Positions 1 to 14,059 are shown, numbered from the stretch's first letter. The stretch: 64,000 bases of DNA from Diphasiastrum complanatum (GCA_029204225.1 CM055095.1:21867252-21931251); one strand, 5' to 3'. Notes: generated by a model from the letters alone, not told the origin. Numbers and translations are program-made.

Positions 1-3000
1 GGACATCTTCAACAAGTAAAGAAATAGTCAATTTTAGAAAAAAAATTTTGCTCATTCCACAATTTTGATTATGTGTTTGATTTGCATCACATTTGCCACC
101 TTTCAAGTTTCAGCAAAAATCCATTTCCACTTTGAATAGCAAGCAAGTCAATTTTGACATGCGACTTGCTACGTTATTGTTTCTGTTTATCTGCTAGCAT
201 GTACTAACTGAAACTTGATGTTTGTGTAATCAAGCGAGTCAATTTTGACGGGTGATTTTGTGTTGCCAAAAGCTACAGATCTGTCAAAATTACCTATCAT
301 GTCAACCTATCTGGTAAAAGCATGCAATGCTCTGATATTGTCATATACATCATTCATAAGATATGTTGTATTCAATATGGACATGCAATTGTACATTCCT
401 TTTGTTAAAGTTTGTTCATTAACATACCATGCTCAAAGAACCAAAATTACGGAATAAACATTTTAACTCCAACTACTAGAGCTATTTGAATGTCCATTTA
501 TTCACTTTGTGCAAAGCCCAAGATTCATGTTTATACAACTCTTATTCTAACATCTTTCAGAAATTGATCAGATTCCAAGATCAAAATTGACTTATATTGT
601 TAATCCTGAGAGTTGACTTGAGTGGAAACATTCTAAAAGCAAAGTGCTACAAATTTGTCTCCCCTATGTTCATTCAGCATCAGTTTGCTGATTTGCAGAC
701 CGAATTTCTTTCTTATTCCACTTCAACTATACGGATAAATACATAAGCAGTTCTAATACATTTACATTCATCTACATTGCTTATCTCAAATACATCTCAC
801 ATATACATGGAAAAACAGTTACGGTGAATTCACACCGTAAGTCTATATACAAGATACAATTCCAAACAAGCAACTTCATGTAAGTATTACTATATTCACA
901 CTGTGAGTTTATCATATGCAGTAGGCATAGCAACCTCAATCCAATTGATCGACAATCATCAGATTTTGGTTCAATCACTAAGCTATCCTAAGTCTATTTC
1001 TTAATTTCAAAAATCCAAAATGTCCAGATGATCTAATATATCATCAAGCTCCTAGGTATGGTACCATAACCCTCTTACTAGGAGAAGTAAGCCTACAGAT
1101 CTCACCACGTCCTGGCTCCAAATCTGATTCCTTAAAAAACTAATGCTCATCTATTTGTTGCAAGTTTCTCTAGAAATCATTCATCCGATGAAATGTTTAC
1201 AAGTTGAGCATTAACAAACCAAAGCTCAAATAAACCCTTCATTGTGACCAAAATAAATCTAGAAATCCTAATAGCTTCTAAATAGCATTGACCAGATTAT
1301 ACCTTGCACAAAGATTTATAAAAAAATGTCATATGATGCTCAAGGTCCATCTATTAGGCAAGATATATTTGTTTTCATAGTGATATCCAAAAATTATGTA
1401 GTTAATACAAATGCCTAAACCCCATCTTCTTGTTGAGGAAAAAGTGTACACCATTTTAAATTACATGATCCAATATATCATTGTCTGCGATTATTTGAAG
1501 ATCAACAATCTGATCAATCATCTCTTGGCTTACCAAAGCGATTGGTTTCAGATAAATGGACCGCGCAACTAAGGTCTGCCATAGGATTGTCAGTCCTTTT
1601 AGATGACCTATGCATGAAGGAACTACCTGTCAAAAAATCAATTCATTCCCTAAAGTTTGCATTATCCGTTACTCACAGTCAGGTAATTGATATTACAATT
1701 CCTAAAAGATTGGAGATTCACTATAATCCAAAGCACATTTCGTTATGCATATAGAACTTCAAATAAATGATATCAAAAGGGTATTCCTTATTGCCGAAGA
1801 AAATATATAGAGAATCATATGAAATACAGTTAGAACGGACTAACCACTCACTATCCACAAAATTTATTAAGAGATTCATTGGATGCCCTTCTTGATCTGA
1901 AGTCTGAATTTCCGAAGACTCCACCATATTAAATTGATAACTTAATCAAACAAACAACTTCACAGTAATCAAGGAAATCATAATTTGATTCACAGTCCAA
2001 TAGTGTGTGTATTGCCAAACAGAATGACTTACATTCAGGTAAGAGACTAGTCATCTGGCGATAAATGCATACTATAACAAAAATCTTATTCACAAATAAG
2101 TTTTTCTTACATAGCAGTAACGGCAAAAGAAAATTCTATTCTTTACACTAAAATGCACTAGATACGAATTCAATTGAATGAACTAGTTTTCTATGAACAA
2201 GCCAAAGAGTTTTCCTTTATACCTTTAATTTCTGATGCATCCCAAAAAAATATGGCCAAGAAACCCATAGCTTCCAATACTGAGAGGCTATGTGTTATCA
2301 GCTTATTGAGTTTACCATGGTAGCAAAGCAAGTTTCAGCAAACCAAATTGCATCCTCAACACCAATAACACTAACCAAAATGACTATTTTCTAGGCCCAT
2401 ATTGATATTTCAAATATTGTACCATAGAGTAACATGAATAATTGGTCAAATAGAAAACAAATCCTGACAAAGGTGGAATTCCCAGTCATCTTGAGTCTAA
2501 TGCATCATTAATGAGAGGCCAGCTTTGTTAACCAAAAAAAGACCTCTCTCAAAGTCAGCATATGCCTGCCTATTAGTGATAGCATAAGGCAACCGCAATT
2601 TACTTATCTGTCGGCATATACGAGAGCGTAAGGTAACTTTCACAAGCATGATTCTTGGCCATACTGTAAAAAGGCACCCCTAGGCTATTTATACTCACAA
2701 CCCAAGAGCCCTTGACCTAAGATTTGGTAATCCCACCTCCTGATGTCTAAACTCAAGGTGCCACCTCTAGAAACCCATTATAGACATTACAATCAATAAT
2801 ATCGGTTATTCTGGGAATTAGGACCTAAAGAGACCCCTAACCATTTAACTGGGGTATTCCCCAATAGTTCAATGCACAATCAACTTGTATTAACCAAGGA
2901 CATAACAGGTAGCAAATAAGGCATGATATGAAAGACATACCAAGTAAAGGTAGTGCTTCTATGAAAGGAGGGGGACAACAACTAAGCCAAATGGGGAACG

Positions 3001-4279
3001 GACTTATAGGGTGGCAAGACCTAGGAACGTCCAAATTTCATGGGGACCTTTGGGAGTAGGCAAAGTTTGTATGGATTGCAACAGTACCATTGAGTAAGAA
3101 TATCAGAAAGTCAATTAATCATGAACAACACATGGCTATGGACTGTTTGGCATACAGCTTGTCATCACGTACAAATTGGAGCATGATAGCTAGGTGGCCT
3201 ATATGGGTTGCTAGGGAAGTGTTGTATACAAGTCGTAGTTGTGTTGCATTCTGAAATGTAGAGTTTTGGAATGCAAACAGAATGCTTATTTCATAACGTT
3301 CCAAAATTATGGAAAGTTGCAATCATAATTGCTTGATGTTTCTAGAAACGTGTTCTTGAACCGCGTTTATGAAATGGGGGAGCGTTTCTCAGAAACGTTC
3401 CTTTTTTCTTCGTGTGGGCATTATGGGTACCAAATTAGAGCTCTAATCAAGGGCATTGCATTTATGTAGGTTGCCGAGTGTTTCGATTATAATGTGGTCC
3501 AGTTTTGGTGCATCAATCCCTGTTGGATTCTGTCACGGATAAAAATTTAGAATGGCTTGTCGTTTTAAAGCAAGATTCCAGGAATTTCATGGAATGTGTG
3601 CCTGTGTGTGTGGGAGGGAGGGAGAGAGATACTCTTTATTCATAAGAGTGCTCGATTTCAAAAGGTCAACTCAAAAAGGTTTGAGTGAAGATTCTTTGGA
3701 ACTAACGCTTATTCACATATTGCATGAGCATAATCACTACTCAAAACTAAAACAATTATTTGCCCTAAAACAATGGAGGGCCAATAATACCCAGATTTGC
3801 CTCCACAAAACATGCTCAATGATGGAAGGCAATTGACTCATGTATCAATATAGTACAAAATACATCAGGGTAAGCATTACAATATTTAACATACATTGTA
3901 TGTTACTATAATTCACATCATAGAATACACAAAATATATAGTAGTCTATGTATTTTTGTGATGTAGAGATAAACCACCTACAAATTTACCATAAATGATT
4001 GAAAGATCTTTGTAAAGTAGTTAGATTCCACAGTTTTGCGATTCTTTGATACTCGTGCAACACAAACCCTATCTTCAAACAAACTAACTACAACACATAA
4101 TATAGTATAATATAATATAGATTCTTATTGGCCTCCCACCTTATGTGCCCTCTTCAATAGCATTGCAAGGTGTGCCCCTTGGGTATGTTCAGTTTGGATT
4201 CATAAGCATTGCCTTAGCGATACTAAGTAAATTCAAAGTTAAACTTGATTTTTTTTCCAAAGGAAAATTAGGGTTCTGG
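1..4279. other. Intergenic sequence, no gene recognised
   Basis: Only short open frames (below about 95 codons) occur here, none with a recognisable domain and none with a convincing exon structure. Composition is AT-rich. A TATA-like stretch (ggctatttatactc, near 2682-2695, minus-strand sense) and a short GT/GGGA run near 3595-3630 are the only local signals, and neither leads to a reading frame. It may hold introns of the thioredoxin-like gene at 16 kb or decayed repeats, but nothing seen proves either. Confidence 0.5.
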
Positions 4280-5293
4280 TGTTTTAGAACAGCATTGTGA
4301 TGCAACTTAGATACAATTATATCATCAAACTAGACTAGGATACACATGCCAATGAGGGATCTAGGAACATTATTCATGGAATAGTGGAATGTTGGTGGTC
4401 CATGGGTGACTCCAAAAGGCATGACTCGAGATTCATAGAGGCCAAATTTGGCACACAAACAAGGTGCATACGTATTTGATAATAGCCAAAGCAAAGATCA
4501 ATCTTGAAGAAGATGGTGGCATTTCCTAATTGACCAAAGAGGTCATCCATGTTGGCGATGGGGTTCTGATTTCTAATGGTGAATTTGGTCAAGGCTCTAT
4601 AATCATCTTATAGTGGGCGCAGGTTTGGAGGCTTTGCAAATACAAGCTACTATAGTTGCAAAAGAACAATGTGTACGTAAAGACCATGACATAGTTACTT
4701 CTTGTCAAAAAGAGTATTGAATAAAACAATTGCCTTTACACATATAAGCTTATACACAGACGCATAGCACATTAAGCCTTTGGCTTGCTTCCAGCAAATT
4801 GTTACCAAATATCAAGTGGCCGTCCTATTATGAATCAAAGGTGTGTTGTAAGCCATCATAAGAATAGGTAATATGTTGTTGTGCCAAGCTCAAAGTAACC
4901 TTGCCTAGTGAGCTATACCAATCAACTCCAAGTATCATATTGTACAACTCAATAGGTACAATGTAAAAACCAGCCCAAGCCAATAGAATACCCAATTGGT
5001 AGTGGATGTCCTGGAATTCGGAGTGCTTTGAAATGAGTGAGAATTGGCAACCTCAAAAGGCAGTGTCTTGGGTGCATCCTCTACAGTAGCCCTGATGCAT
5101 GATAAGGATAATAGTTGTTGAAAGAGCGAGTGTTGCCGATATCAATCAAAGCAATAGACTTTTTGTCAGTGATACATATCCATAATGTTAGATGGCAAGG
5201 TCCTAGCTTACTTGCCAAAGTGGCAAGAGCAAGCTGAGTGTTGCAATCTACTAACTCAATACACATTGTCTTTGCCACAGTAGCCTCCTCTAG
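4280..5293 (-). mobile_element. Old Ty3/gypsy fossil fragment (protease and RT parts)
   Basis: On the minus strand, 4374-4640 translates to a gypsy reverse-transcriptase stretch (FFKIDLCFGYYQIRMH, equivalent to the usual [15 protein letters not shown]). 4780-5290 gives a retroviral-type protease stretch (ALIDIGNTRSFNNY followed by MILGVDWYSSLG, the usual LGMDWL motif). The fragment is old and much decayed, with many breaks, and has no LTR in view. It is the target of the younger gypsy element that begins at 5294; its sequence resumes at about 14164. Family assignment rests on these motifs only. Confidence 0.7.
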
Positions 5294-5437
5294 TGTAATA
5301 GATCCTAACACCACAGTAGGGCAAACACTAACTTATCCACCCAACCTTGCCTACTCCCTGATATAGAGTAAGCCCCTCCTAGCCCAGTGTGAGGACTGGT
5401 AGCATGCTACTGCCAAGTGTCGGCCACGTGGCACTGA
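5294..5437 (-). repeat. Gypsy LTR part (3-prime side of the element)
   Basis: Nearly identical to the start of the LTRs at 8517 and 49613, beginning TGTAATAGATCCTAAC. The flanking TCTAG at 5289-5293 matches the one after 14158, which fixes this as an element end. Confidence 0.88.
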
Positions 5438-5439
5438 CA

Positions 5440-7720
5440 GGTCATAAAGGTAGCTAGAGCATTTGTGAGCCCAAATGGCATCACCTTAAACTCATAATGA
5501 CCGTGACGAGTCCTAGAAGTTGTTTTCGAAACATCTTCCGATTTTATACGGACTTGATGATATCCCGATCTGAGGTCTATTTTGCTGAAAAACTTAGCCC
5601 CGTCGAGTTGGTCAAACAACTCGTCTGCCCGAGGCTTAGGGTATTTATTCTTAATTGTGACTTTATTGAGGGCTCTGTAATCTAGGCAAAGACGCATAGA
5701 CCCCTCTTTCTTTTTCACCAATAGGACATGTGAGGCCCATGGTGAACTACTGGTCTGAATTTGGCCTTTCCCAAGATAATCTGTTAACTGCCTAGTTATT
5801 TCTTCATCCTCTGTTCGGCTGACCCGATACGGAGGTTTAGAAACAGGTGCTGTACCTGGTACTAGGTTTATTACATGATCTACCTCTCTGCTAGGTGGTA
5901 AACCATGTGGTAAATCTTCAGAAAAAACATCTTTAAATTTAGACAATAAAGTTTCTAATTTACTGATTTTCTGTTGAATAGAACTGGAAATAGAAACTTC
6001 AGGAATAAACTGAAAGTCACATAAGAATACTTGATGGTCTTCTTCTCCGATTAGCTGACAGAGCTCTGAACTGCAGACCATAGGACTGTTGGGAACATCA
6101 TGCTCCCCATGCAACTGGATCTCTCGGCCTTTATGCTGAAAGCTGAGAGTGTTCTCCTGATAGTTTCTGTGGAGGGAAGGTCCTAAACTGTAGAGCCAAT
6201 CTCTCCCGAGAACAATGTCTGTACGATCCAGGTGCATTATCTGAAAGTTTATTTCATCTTGGTACCCCTGAATACCAAGATTTAACTTACTTACCATAGT
6301 TTCCCATATTTTTTTATCTTCACCCTTAGCTAATGAAACTATGTACCTATGCTGACTAGGTACTTCTGGTAGTTTAAGTTTTTTAACCAGGGTGTAATTG
6401 ATGAAATTATGGGTTGCCCCATCATCAACCATAACTCTTACTGACTGGTTACCAACTTTCCCATGCATACGTACTAGGTCATGCGGCCCAAAACTGAAGG
6501 GTCTCGCTAGCATTGCAGAGGTCAGCTGGCAACAGTGTTCATGATCTTCATGATACACTTTGATCTCGGAAGCTGCCGAGTCACTGGGGAAACATACAGT
6601 CTGAACAAGATGAACTTGTTTTTTATCTTTCTTATCTTTTTTAGTGAAAGGCCCCTTGGACACTGTCTGACTGTGTGTCCCTTGCCCATACACACAAAGC
6701 ACAAACGTTCTTGTTTGGCTTTCTCAAAATCATCTGGTTTTAAGGGCTGTATGAGTGAAGGGCGTTTTTGAGGAGCTTCACTTTTAAATTTATCTTCTTT
6801 CTTTCTTTTTAAAAATTTCTTTTTGAATTGAAAGTCTTTCTGAGGAGGCTGCTCAGAAAGTGGTTGTTGTCTCGCTCTCTTCCTACCCACTGAATCATCA
6901 TAGATTTGAGCGTATCTGAGAGCTTGCTCAAGGGTAGTAGGCGAGTTTCTCTGGACCTCTACTTTATATTCATCTTTGAGGCCACGGACAAATCCCCTAA
7001 TTTTCTGATAGTCATCCATATTTTTAATCTTTAAAATTGCTTCTCGATACTGTGAGATATATTGGATGAGGGATTTGTCCATTACTGTTCTTTCCCAGGC
7101 TTCCCAGGCTCTATCAAGTTCTGGTAGAAATTCTCTTAGGAAAGCTTCTCAAAAGCTTTCCATGACCGGGGAGTCTGCCCAGTCTCCTGGAGATTTAACC
7201 ACCACTTATAGGCCATAGGCCCTAAGGAAAGACTGGCCTCAATAGCTTGCAAATGGTCAGGGGTCTGTTTAGGAGCGTGAATGTTCTTCCATTTGCTAAG
7301 GAAGGTTTGTAGAATATCTGCATTTCTATCCTTCTCTTCCCCATTAAAAGTAGGAGGTTTTAAATCTTTAAAAACACTGGGGTGAGACCGTAAAGTTTCA
7401 CCCGAAACTGATGGAAGTGGAGAAGGGGATAACTGAGAAGTGGAGGGAAGGCTTCCTTTCGCGGAACTCAAAATCAAATTTTTGAGTTCAGCGAACGAGT
7501 CGTCCACACTGGACTTGAAATTGACTAATGCCAACTTCAGTTCATCCACTTCTGTTACCAATTGGAGAAACTGCTCCTTGGTAACCAGTTCGTCGAGTTC
7601 TTCAGCGAACTGTTCCTGTTCTTCCACTTCCATGGGTTCCTTCCCCTTTCTGTAAGCCAAGGCTTCTGTTTCAAGTTCGTCGAAGCCTCTCTCCAGGGGT
7701 TGATCAGGTCCCTGAGGAGT
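5440..7720 (-). pseudogene. Gypsy gag-pol coding remains
   Basis: In minus-strand order: a gag region (about 7720-6640) with a charged N-terminus (EVEEQEQFAEELDELV), the PPTFNGEEKD retrotransposon-gag motif and a CCHC zinc knuckle ([14 protein letters not shown]). Then comes an aspartic protease ([14 protein letters not shown], then [11 protein letters not shown]) and the N-terminal part of reverse transcriptase ([40 protein letters not shown]). Domain order PR-RT with gypsy-type motifs supports Ty3/gypsy rather than copia. It is broken; treat it as a fossil. Confidence 0.88.
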
Positions 7721-8502
7721 GGTTGAAAGAGAGCTACCTTAACCTCTGAAGGAAAAAAAGTCTGAAAGACTAATTTACAACTGTACAAGGAGGGAAAGAA
7801 AACTTAGCTCTTTCTGAGAACTGTACTTCCACAGAGAGAATCAAGAAAAGCCCTTTCAGCTCTTCTTCAACTGTTTTCAGACCTGTGATTCTGAGAAATC
7901 CGAATAGGAGGCACAAGATCTGAAATTTTTTTGCTATCCCCCCTCGCTGATCTGACAGCTCCAGTATTGGTACCAAAAAACCAGATTCAAAGCCTAAATC
8001 CACTTGCAAATCCTGGAATTGGTGATGGTACCCTGCTCGCTGATCTGTGGCAGCCCTGAAATTTCCCAAAAGTCGAGTAAAATCTGGAAAGGGTGCAAGA
8101 AAAATCCGGAACAAACTAGTTCCTACCCTCGCTGGGTGGGAAGCAACCTAACTAGCCCAATTTCTTCTGATTTGGGGCCCAAAAAGTGTTCCAAATTCTG
8201 ATTTTTCCTCAGCTCTAGGAGCGCTGAACCTATGCCAACCTTTCTGCTCTGGAAACGTTGAGAACTTGCTAAAATTTCACTCAAAAATCAGGATTGAAGC
8301 CTGATCTGGCAGCGCTGGACCTGCACTTCTATTTTGCCTCAAATCCCAGGTAGAAAACAGAAGTTTTCACCACGATTTTCTGAGTATCCTCCTGATTTTC
8401 CAGCGCTAACCGTGCTTTGCAGATTTCTAAAAACCTGAAAAAGTTCTGAGCAATCTAGCTACTTTCTCCACTGCTGAAAACTAACTTCCCTAGGATGGAG
8501 AT

Positions 8503-8515
8503 GGCTCTGATACCA
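8503..8515 (-). other. Primer-binding site of the gypsy element
   Basis: On the minus strand TGGTATCAGAGCC lies one base inside the LTR edge. This is the standard complement of the initiator tRNA-Met 3-prime end used by many plant LTR elements. Confidence 0.9.
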
Positions 8516-8780
8516 GTGTAATAGATCCTAACACCACAGTAGGGCAAACACTAACTTATCCACCCAACCTTGCCTACTCCCTGATATAGAATAAGCCCCT
8601 CCTAGCCCAGTGTGAGGACTGGTAGCATGCTACTGCCAAGTGTCGGCCACGTGGCATTGACGTGGCCGACTGCACGTCGGGACCCAACTGGGGGCCCTAT
8701 TCTGCTGACAGGGTCCCTAGGCTGTGTTAGGCCCGCCATGGCTATGGACCGTGCTGGGGCACACTACTCACAGTGTCTTG

Positions 8781-9125
8781 TGTTGAAATAAATGCCTATT
8801 TTGCCCCTTAAGGCTTGTATACTTGTAACTTGTAAGTTGTGCATAAGACATGGGGGTAAAACATTTATGTACATAGTACACCCCACTTGTGCTAAAGCTA
8901 GAATTAGCAAGACACCACCTCTATACATAACATGTTATATGTAGCCCAAACTTTGGAGGGGTTTCCACGCCCTACTACACTTTGAATATTCATTCATGTT
9001 GTGTGAGCTTTGAAGTCCTCTCTCTCTTGCTTTTGTGTTCTACTCCATAGCTGGTTTTCTGAAGCTTTCATAGTGTGCTTACTATGCTGTTATGATACTC
9101 CATAGCTAGGCCTTCGAATTTGACA
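8781..9125 (+). repeat. Copia 5-prime LTR
   Basis: A 345-bp terminal repeat, TG...CA, followed directly by the primer-binding site. It matches the 13670-14059 copy almost base for base apart from one length difference. Confidence 0.95.
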
Positions 9126-9138
9126 TGGTATCAGAGCA
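9126..9138 (+). other. Copia primer-binding site
   Basis: TGGTATCAGAGCA directly follows the LTR; it pairs with the 3-prime end of initiator tRNA-Met. Confidence 0.92.
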
Positions 9139-9501
9139 GGTTATGTTGCCTGTGGTGTGGTAAAAGCTTGGACCTGTTTTTGATGAAATTCCTGCCATTC
9201 CTGGAGAGCAGCTTACCTTTGAGGAGGGAGCACTTTTTGTAGGGGCATCTGATCTTTGTGCTATCTGCATGGTTGGAGTACTGTTGGCAAGGGAAGTACA
9301 GGGAGCCAAAAAGTTTCTAATTTGAGACAAAAAATTTTGAGTCTTTTTGGACAGCCAGGACTGTAAGGAGGGCGCTTTCTACAGTGGGGACTTCAATGAA
9401 AGTTCTGAGTGGATCTTGGACAAGGGCTAGGACAGCCATACAGGGGGATAGTTTCAAATCCAAAAGCTGAAAGTTATTGAGCAAGTGGCTGCATACCCTA
9501 G

Positions 9502-12500
9502 TTGGGTGAAAACCCCAGTTTGCCTTTTGTGTTTTATTTCTATCCAGCTATGTCTAGTCTTGCAGAAAGCATGCTAAGTGAAGCCAGCCGGCTTGATGGC
9601 ACTAACTTTAGCATATGGAAATTCAAGATCAAGAACATTCTTGAAGACAAAGAATGTTGGAAGCTTGTGACAGGTGAGGAGCCTGTTCCAACATCTGAAC
9701 TTGAACTTAAGGACTATATCAAGAGAGGGGAAAAGGCACACAGAATCATCAACATGTCAGTGAGGGATAATGTGATTCCTCTAATCAGGTCAGCCAAAGG
9801 GCCTGTGGATGCATGGCACATTCTTTGTGCATTGTATGAGACAGCAAGTACAACCAGGTTTCTCTATTTGAAGAACAAGTTGTATACTCTCAGAATGGAG
9901 ACAGGGGAGACAGTTACTGATCATCTTACTAAGATTCAGGATATTAGATATCAGCTTTCTGTACTTGGAGAGTCTATTGCTGACAAAGACTTGGTGCCAA
10001 TAGTTCTGAATAGCTTGTCATATGCTTATCAGAACTTTGTGATGATGATATCAGTGAGAGAGAAGATCCCTACCTATGAAGAAGTCTATGGTCTCTTGTT
10101 ACAGGAGGAGATGAGGAGAGTTAATCTCTCCAAGAGGGAAGATTTCCAGGAGCATGCCTTTGCTTCTAAGAAGAAGCAAAATCCAGCTAAGGATAAGAAG
10201 AAAGGTAAAGGCAAGAACAAAGGAACACCACAAACACTTGAGCAAGGAATGGAGAACTTGCAGATGTCAGAAGCACAACCCTCCTCGAATACTTCTTCCA
10301 CACCTCGAAGGAAGGGGAATTGCAATTACTGTGGTAATATGGACACTTTGCTTTTGAGTGCAGGAAGAAGCTTGCAGACCAAAAGAAGGGCACAAAGAAG
10401 CAAGGAGGAAATGTTGTTGAGAGTGTTGCAAGAGAGGAGCAGAGTGACATAAGGCAAGCTGAGTTATTCTCTGTTGCATTGGCTTCACAAGCTACAACAG
10501 GTGGTTGGTACATTGACTCAGGTGCTTCAAAGCACATGACCCCTCATAGGGATTGGTTTGATACCTTTGTGGGGATTAGTGATGGACAAGAGGTGTGCCT
10601 AGGTGACAACTCAACACACAAGGTCAAGGGAAAGGGCACAGTACCTGTAAAGCTTCCATCAGGAGAAGTCAAAGTCATTAAGAATGTCTTATATGTACCA
10701 GGACTTGCTAAAAATCTTCTTTCAGTAGGAGCTATCACTCAACAAAATATGAAAGTAGAATTTGATGCTACTTCTTGTCTTGTGTTGGACTTGAGTGATA
10801 ATATGAAGGTTGTGGCCAAAGGATTGCAGGAAGATAATCTATACAGGTTATACACTTCTATCCCTAGTCAGCATGCTTATACAGCAAAAGGAAGGGATGT
10901 GGATAGGTTGTGGCATGAGAGGTATGGACATCTTGGCTACCAAAGCATGCAGGTGTTGAACCAGCATCATATGGTGGAGGGGCTTCCAGTTGTTAAGCCA
11001 AGCTCTTCAGTTTGCGAGGCTTACGCTATGGGAAAACAGCAAAGACATAAGTTTCCCAAGGAAAGCACCACCAGGGCAGCAGGCATACTTGACTTGATAC
11101 ATTCAGATTTGTGGGGGCCAACCCAAACAAAATCTGCAGGGGGGGCATATTACTTCATGACCTTTATTGATGACTTCTCACGCAAGATTTGGATTTATTT
11201 CTTGAAGTTAAAATCTGAAGCATTCAAGTACTTCTTGCATTTCAAAGCTTTGGTAGAAGAACATTCAGGAAAGAAGATAAAGATGCTCAGGTCAGACGGT
11301 GGTGGAGAGTTCATTAAGACAGAATTTGTGGAATTCTGCAAGGCCAATGGGATCAAAAGGCAGCTTACAGCTCCTCATACCCCTCAGCAAAACGGCGTAG
11401 CAGAGAGAAAGAACCGAACTATTGTGGAGTGTGCAAGGTGCATGCTCAAGGCAAAGGGGTTGCCCAACTCTTTTTGGGGCACACAGCAATGTTTCTGTTG
11501 AATAGAAGTCCAACAAAAGCTGTGGAAGGCAAGACTCCAGAAGAGGCATTTAGCGGCATTAAGCCCAAGGTAGGCGCTTTGCGAGTGTTTGGTTGTACGG
11601 CCTATGCCCATATTCCCAAGGATAACAGGAAGAAGCTGGATGCAAAATCAGCAAAGAATATTTTCTTGGGATACAGTGAAAAAAGCAAAGCTTACAGACT
11701 TTACGATCTTACTAGCAAGAAGAGGATCATAAGTCGAGATGTGATCTTTGAAGAAGATCAAACGCCTCCTATAGAGGAACTTGAGATGGAGGATGGTACA
11801 AGTGAATTTGTGCCAATACTTGATGACCCACATCCATATATTGGGGAGCCCCAGGATGATCATATGAGTGATCAAGAGGAAGAATCCGAGGAGGCTAGGA
11901 AGCGGAAGGAAAGGGGCAAATCTGTTGAGTCCTATTCACCGTCTTCATCACCAACTGCAAGGAAGAAGTTTCCCAAGTGGTATTGGCAAACTGTGCAGGA
12001 TGGTTTGATATTGGATGAGGGAGAGAGCAGCAATCCAGGGGCTAGGAGGTCTCAAAGGCAAGCCCAGCAGCATGAACACCAGGAGACAAACTATGCACTT
12101 ATGACTACTATTTTGGATTCACAAGATCCACATACATTCGTTGAGGCAGCAGATGAGAAGGTATGGCAACATGCTATGCAAGAGGAGTACGACTCCATTC
12201 TCAAGAATGATACATGGGATTTGGTGAAGTTACCAAAAGGGAAGCGTCCTATTGGCTGTACGTGGGTCTACAGGACCAAATACAAATCTGATGGGAGCAT
12301 CGAAAAGTATAAGGCAAGGCTGGTTGCTAAAGGCTATGCACAGAAGGAGGGCTTGGACTATGATGAGACGTTTGCACCGGTAGCTAAGATGACGTCTATC
12401 AGGTTGGTTTTAGCATTGGCTGCATTTTTTGGTTGGGAGGTCCATCAAATGGACGTGAAGAGTGCTTTTCTTAATGGACAGTTGGCTGAAGAAGTCTACA

Positions 12501-13675
12501 TGGAACAGCCACAAGGTTTTGAGGCTAAGGGCAAGGAAAGTATGGTATGCAGGCTTAAGAAGGCCTTATATGGTTTGAAGCAGGCACCCAGGGCCTGGTA
12601 TAGTCGTATTGACGACTATTTTGCCAAGGAGCAATTCATAAAGAGTCAGTCGGATTGCAACCTGTTCGTGAAGGAGGAAGATGGGAACATTGTTTTGATA
12701 GTTCTCTATGTGGATGACTTGGTCATCACGGGTAACAATGGGCAGCTTATTGAAAAGGTGAAGGCTCATTTATCAAATGAGTTCGAGATGAAGGATTTGG
12801 GCTTAATCCACTATTGTCTTGGTTTGGAGGTTTGGAAAAAGGAAAACTGTGTGTTTATTTCCCAAGCCAACTATGCATGTGAAGTCTTGAACAGGTTCAA
12901 CATGCAGGATTGCAAACCCGTTTCCACGCCCATTGATACCAGCAGTAAGCCATCCAGAGATGATGGCACTCCTTTTGTGGACGAGACTCTTTATAGGCAG
13001 CTTGTGGGTAGCCTGATTTATCTCACCACTACGAGACCATTCATTTCCTATGCGGTTGGTGTAGCAAGCCAGTTCATGAGTTCTCCAACTGAAGCACATT
13101 GGAAAGCAGCCAAGAGGGTTTTGAGGTATGTCAAAGGGACAACCTGCTATGGGATTGAGTACACAGATGACGGAAAGCTTCAGCTTGGAGGCTTTACTGA
13201 TTCGGATTGGGCAGGTGATAGGGATGATCGAAAGTCGACCACAGGTTACACTTTTAACCTTGGTTCAGGGGCCATTTCTTGGTGTAGCAAGAAACAGCCC
13301 ACAGTTACCTTATCATCGACAGAGGCTGAGTAAAGGGCAGCGGCAAAAGCTACCTGCGAGGCAATATGGCTCAGGAGACTTCTTGGGGAGGTGCAGATTC
13401 CACAGGATGGTCCTACTATTCTTCAGTGTGACAGCCAGAGTTGCATCCAGCTTGCCAAAAATCCTGTGTACCATGCTCGTACGAAGCATATTGAGGTGGA
13501 TCAACACTTCTTACGAGAGAAGATACAAAGCGGAGAAATTCAGCTCGAGTACTGTGATACCAACGAACAAGCAGCAGATATCTTTACTAAGGCACTTAGT
13601 AGAGAAAAATTTGAAAAGTTTCGTAGCATGCTAGGTGTTGGTATGAACAAAATAGCCATTGAGGGGGGGTGTTGA
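9502..13675 (+). pseudogene. Copia gag-pol coding remains
   Basis: Gag of the UBN2/gag-polypeptide type (LDGTNFSIWKFKIKNIL; the start is more likely the ATG at 9550, MSSLAESML, than 9502) ends in a lysine-rich stretch and a knuckle remnant (GNCNYCGN). Pol follows: protease (WYIDSGASKHMT, about 10500), GAG-pre-integrase (LWHERYGHLG, about 10905), integrase core (DLIHSDLWGP, FIDDFSRKIW, HTPQQNGVAERKNRT), reverse transcriptase (RPIGCTWVYRTKYKSDGS, QMDVKSAFLNG, LYVDDLVITG) and RNase H (DSDWAGDRDDRKSTTGY, then TKHIEVDQHFLREKI). All expected copia domains are present in order. The frame is broken in about three to four places. Confidence 0.93.
13658..13669 (+). other. Copia polypurine tract
   Basis: A purine run ending in seven G residues abuts the start of the 3-prime LTR at 13670, the expected place for plus-strand priming. 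Confidence 0.85.
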
Positions 13676-14059
13676 AATAAATGCCTATTTTGCCCCTTAA
13701 GGCTTGTATACTTGTAACTTGTAAGTTGTGCATAAGACATGGGGGTAAAACATTTATGTACATAGTACACCCCACTTGTGCTAATTAGACAAGTAAATCA
13801 AGTAGGTTAAGGACCCATGTGGGTTCTAGAGCTAGAATTAGCAAGACACCACCTCTATACATAACATGCTATATGTAGCCCAAACTTTGGAGGGGTTTCC
13901 ACGCCCTACTACACCTTGAATATTCATTCATGTTGTGTGAGCTTTGAAGTCCTCTCTCTCTTGCTTTTGTGTTCTACTCCATAGCTGGTTTTTTGAAGCT
14001 TTCATAGTGTGCTTACTATGCTGTTATGATACTCCATAGCTAGGCCTTCGAATTTGACA
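13670..14059 (+). repeat. Copia 3-prime LTR
   Basis: A 390-bp terminal repeat, TG...CA, near-identical to 8781-9125 but longer by one internal segment. TCTTG follows as the target duplication. Confidence 0.95.

Larger units (their letters stand above)
8781..14059 (+). mobile_element. Young Ty1/copia LTR retrotransposon, almost complete
   Basis: A plus-strand element with LTRs at 8781-9125 and 13670-14059, each starting TGTTGAAATAAATGCC and ending AATTTGACA. It has a tRNA-iMet primer site and a G-rich polypurine tract. The 5-bp target duplication TCTTG lies at 8776-8780 and 14060-14064. Order inside is gag, protease, integrase, reverse transcriptase, RNase H, which is the copia order. The LTRs differ by about three substitutions plus one length difference, so insertion was recent and later than the surrounding gypsy. 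The coding region shows roughly three to four breaks, so this copy looks inactive by itself. Confidence 0.95.

Noticed and set aside
2682-2695. TATA-like box on the minus strand
   Set aside because: No reading frame or LTR structure lies downstream.
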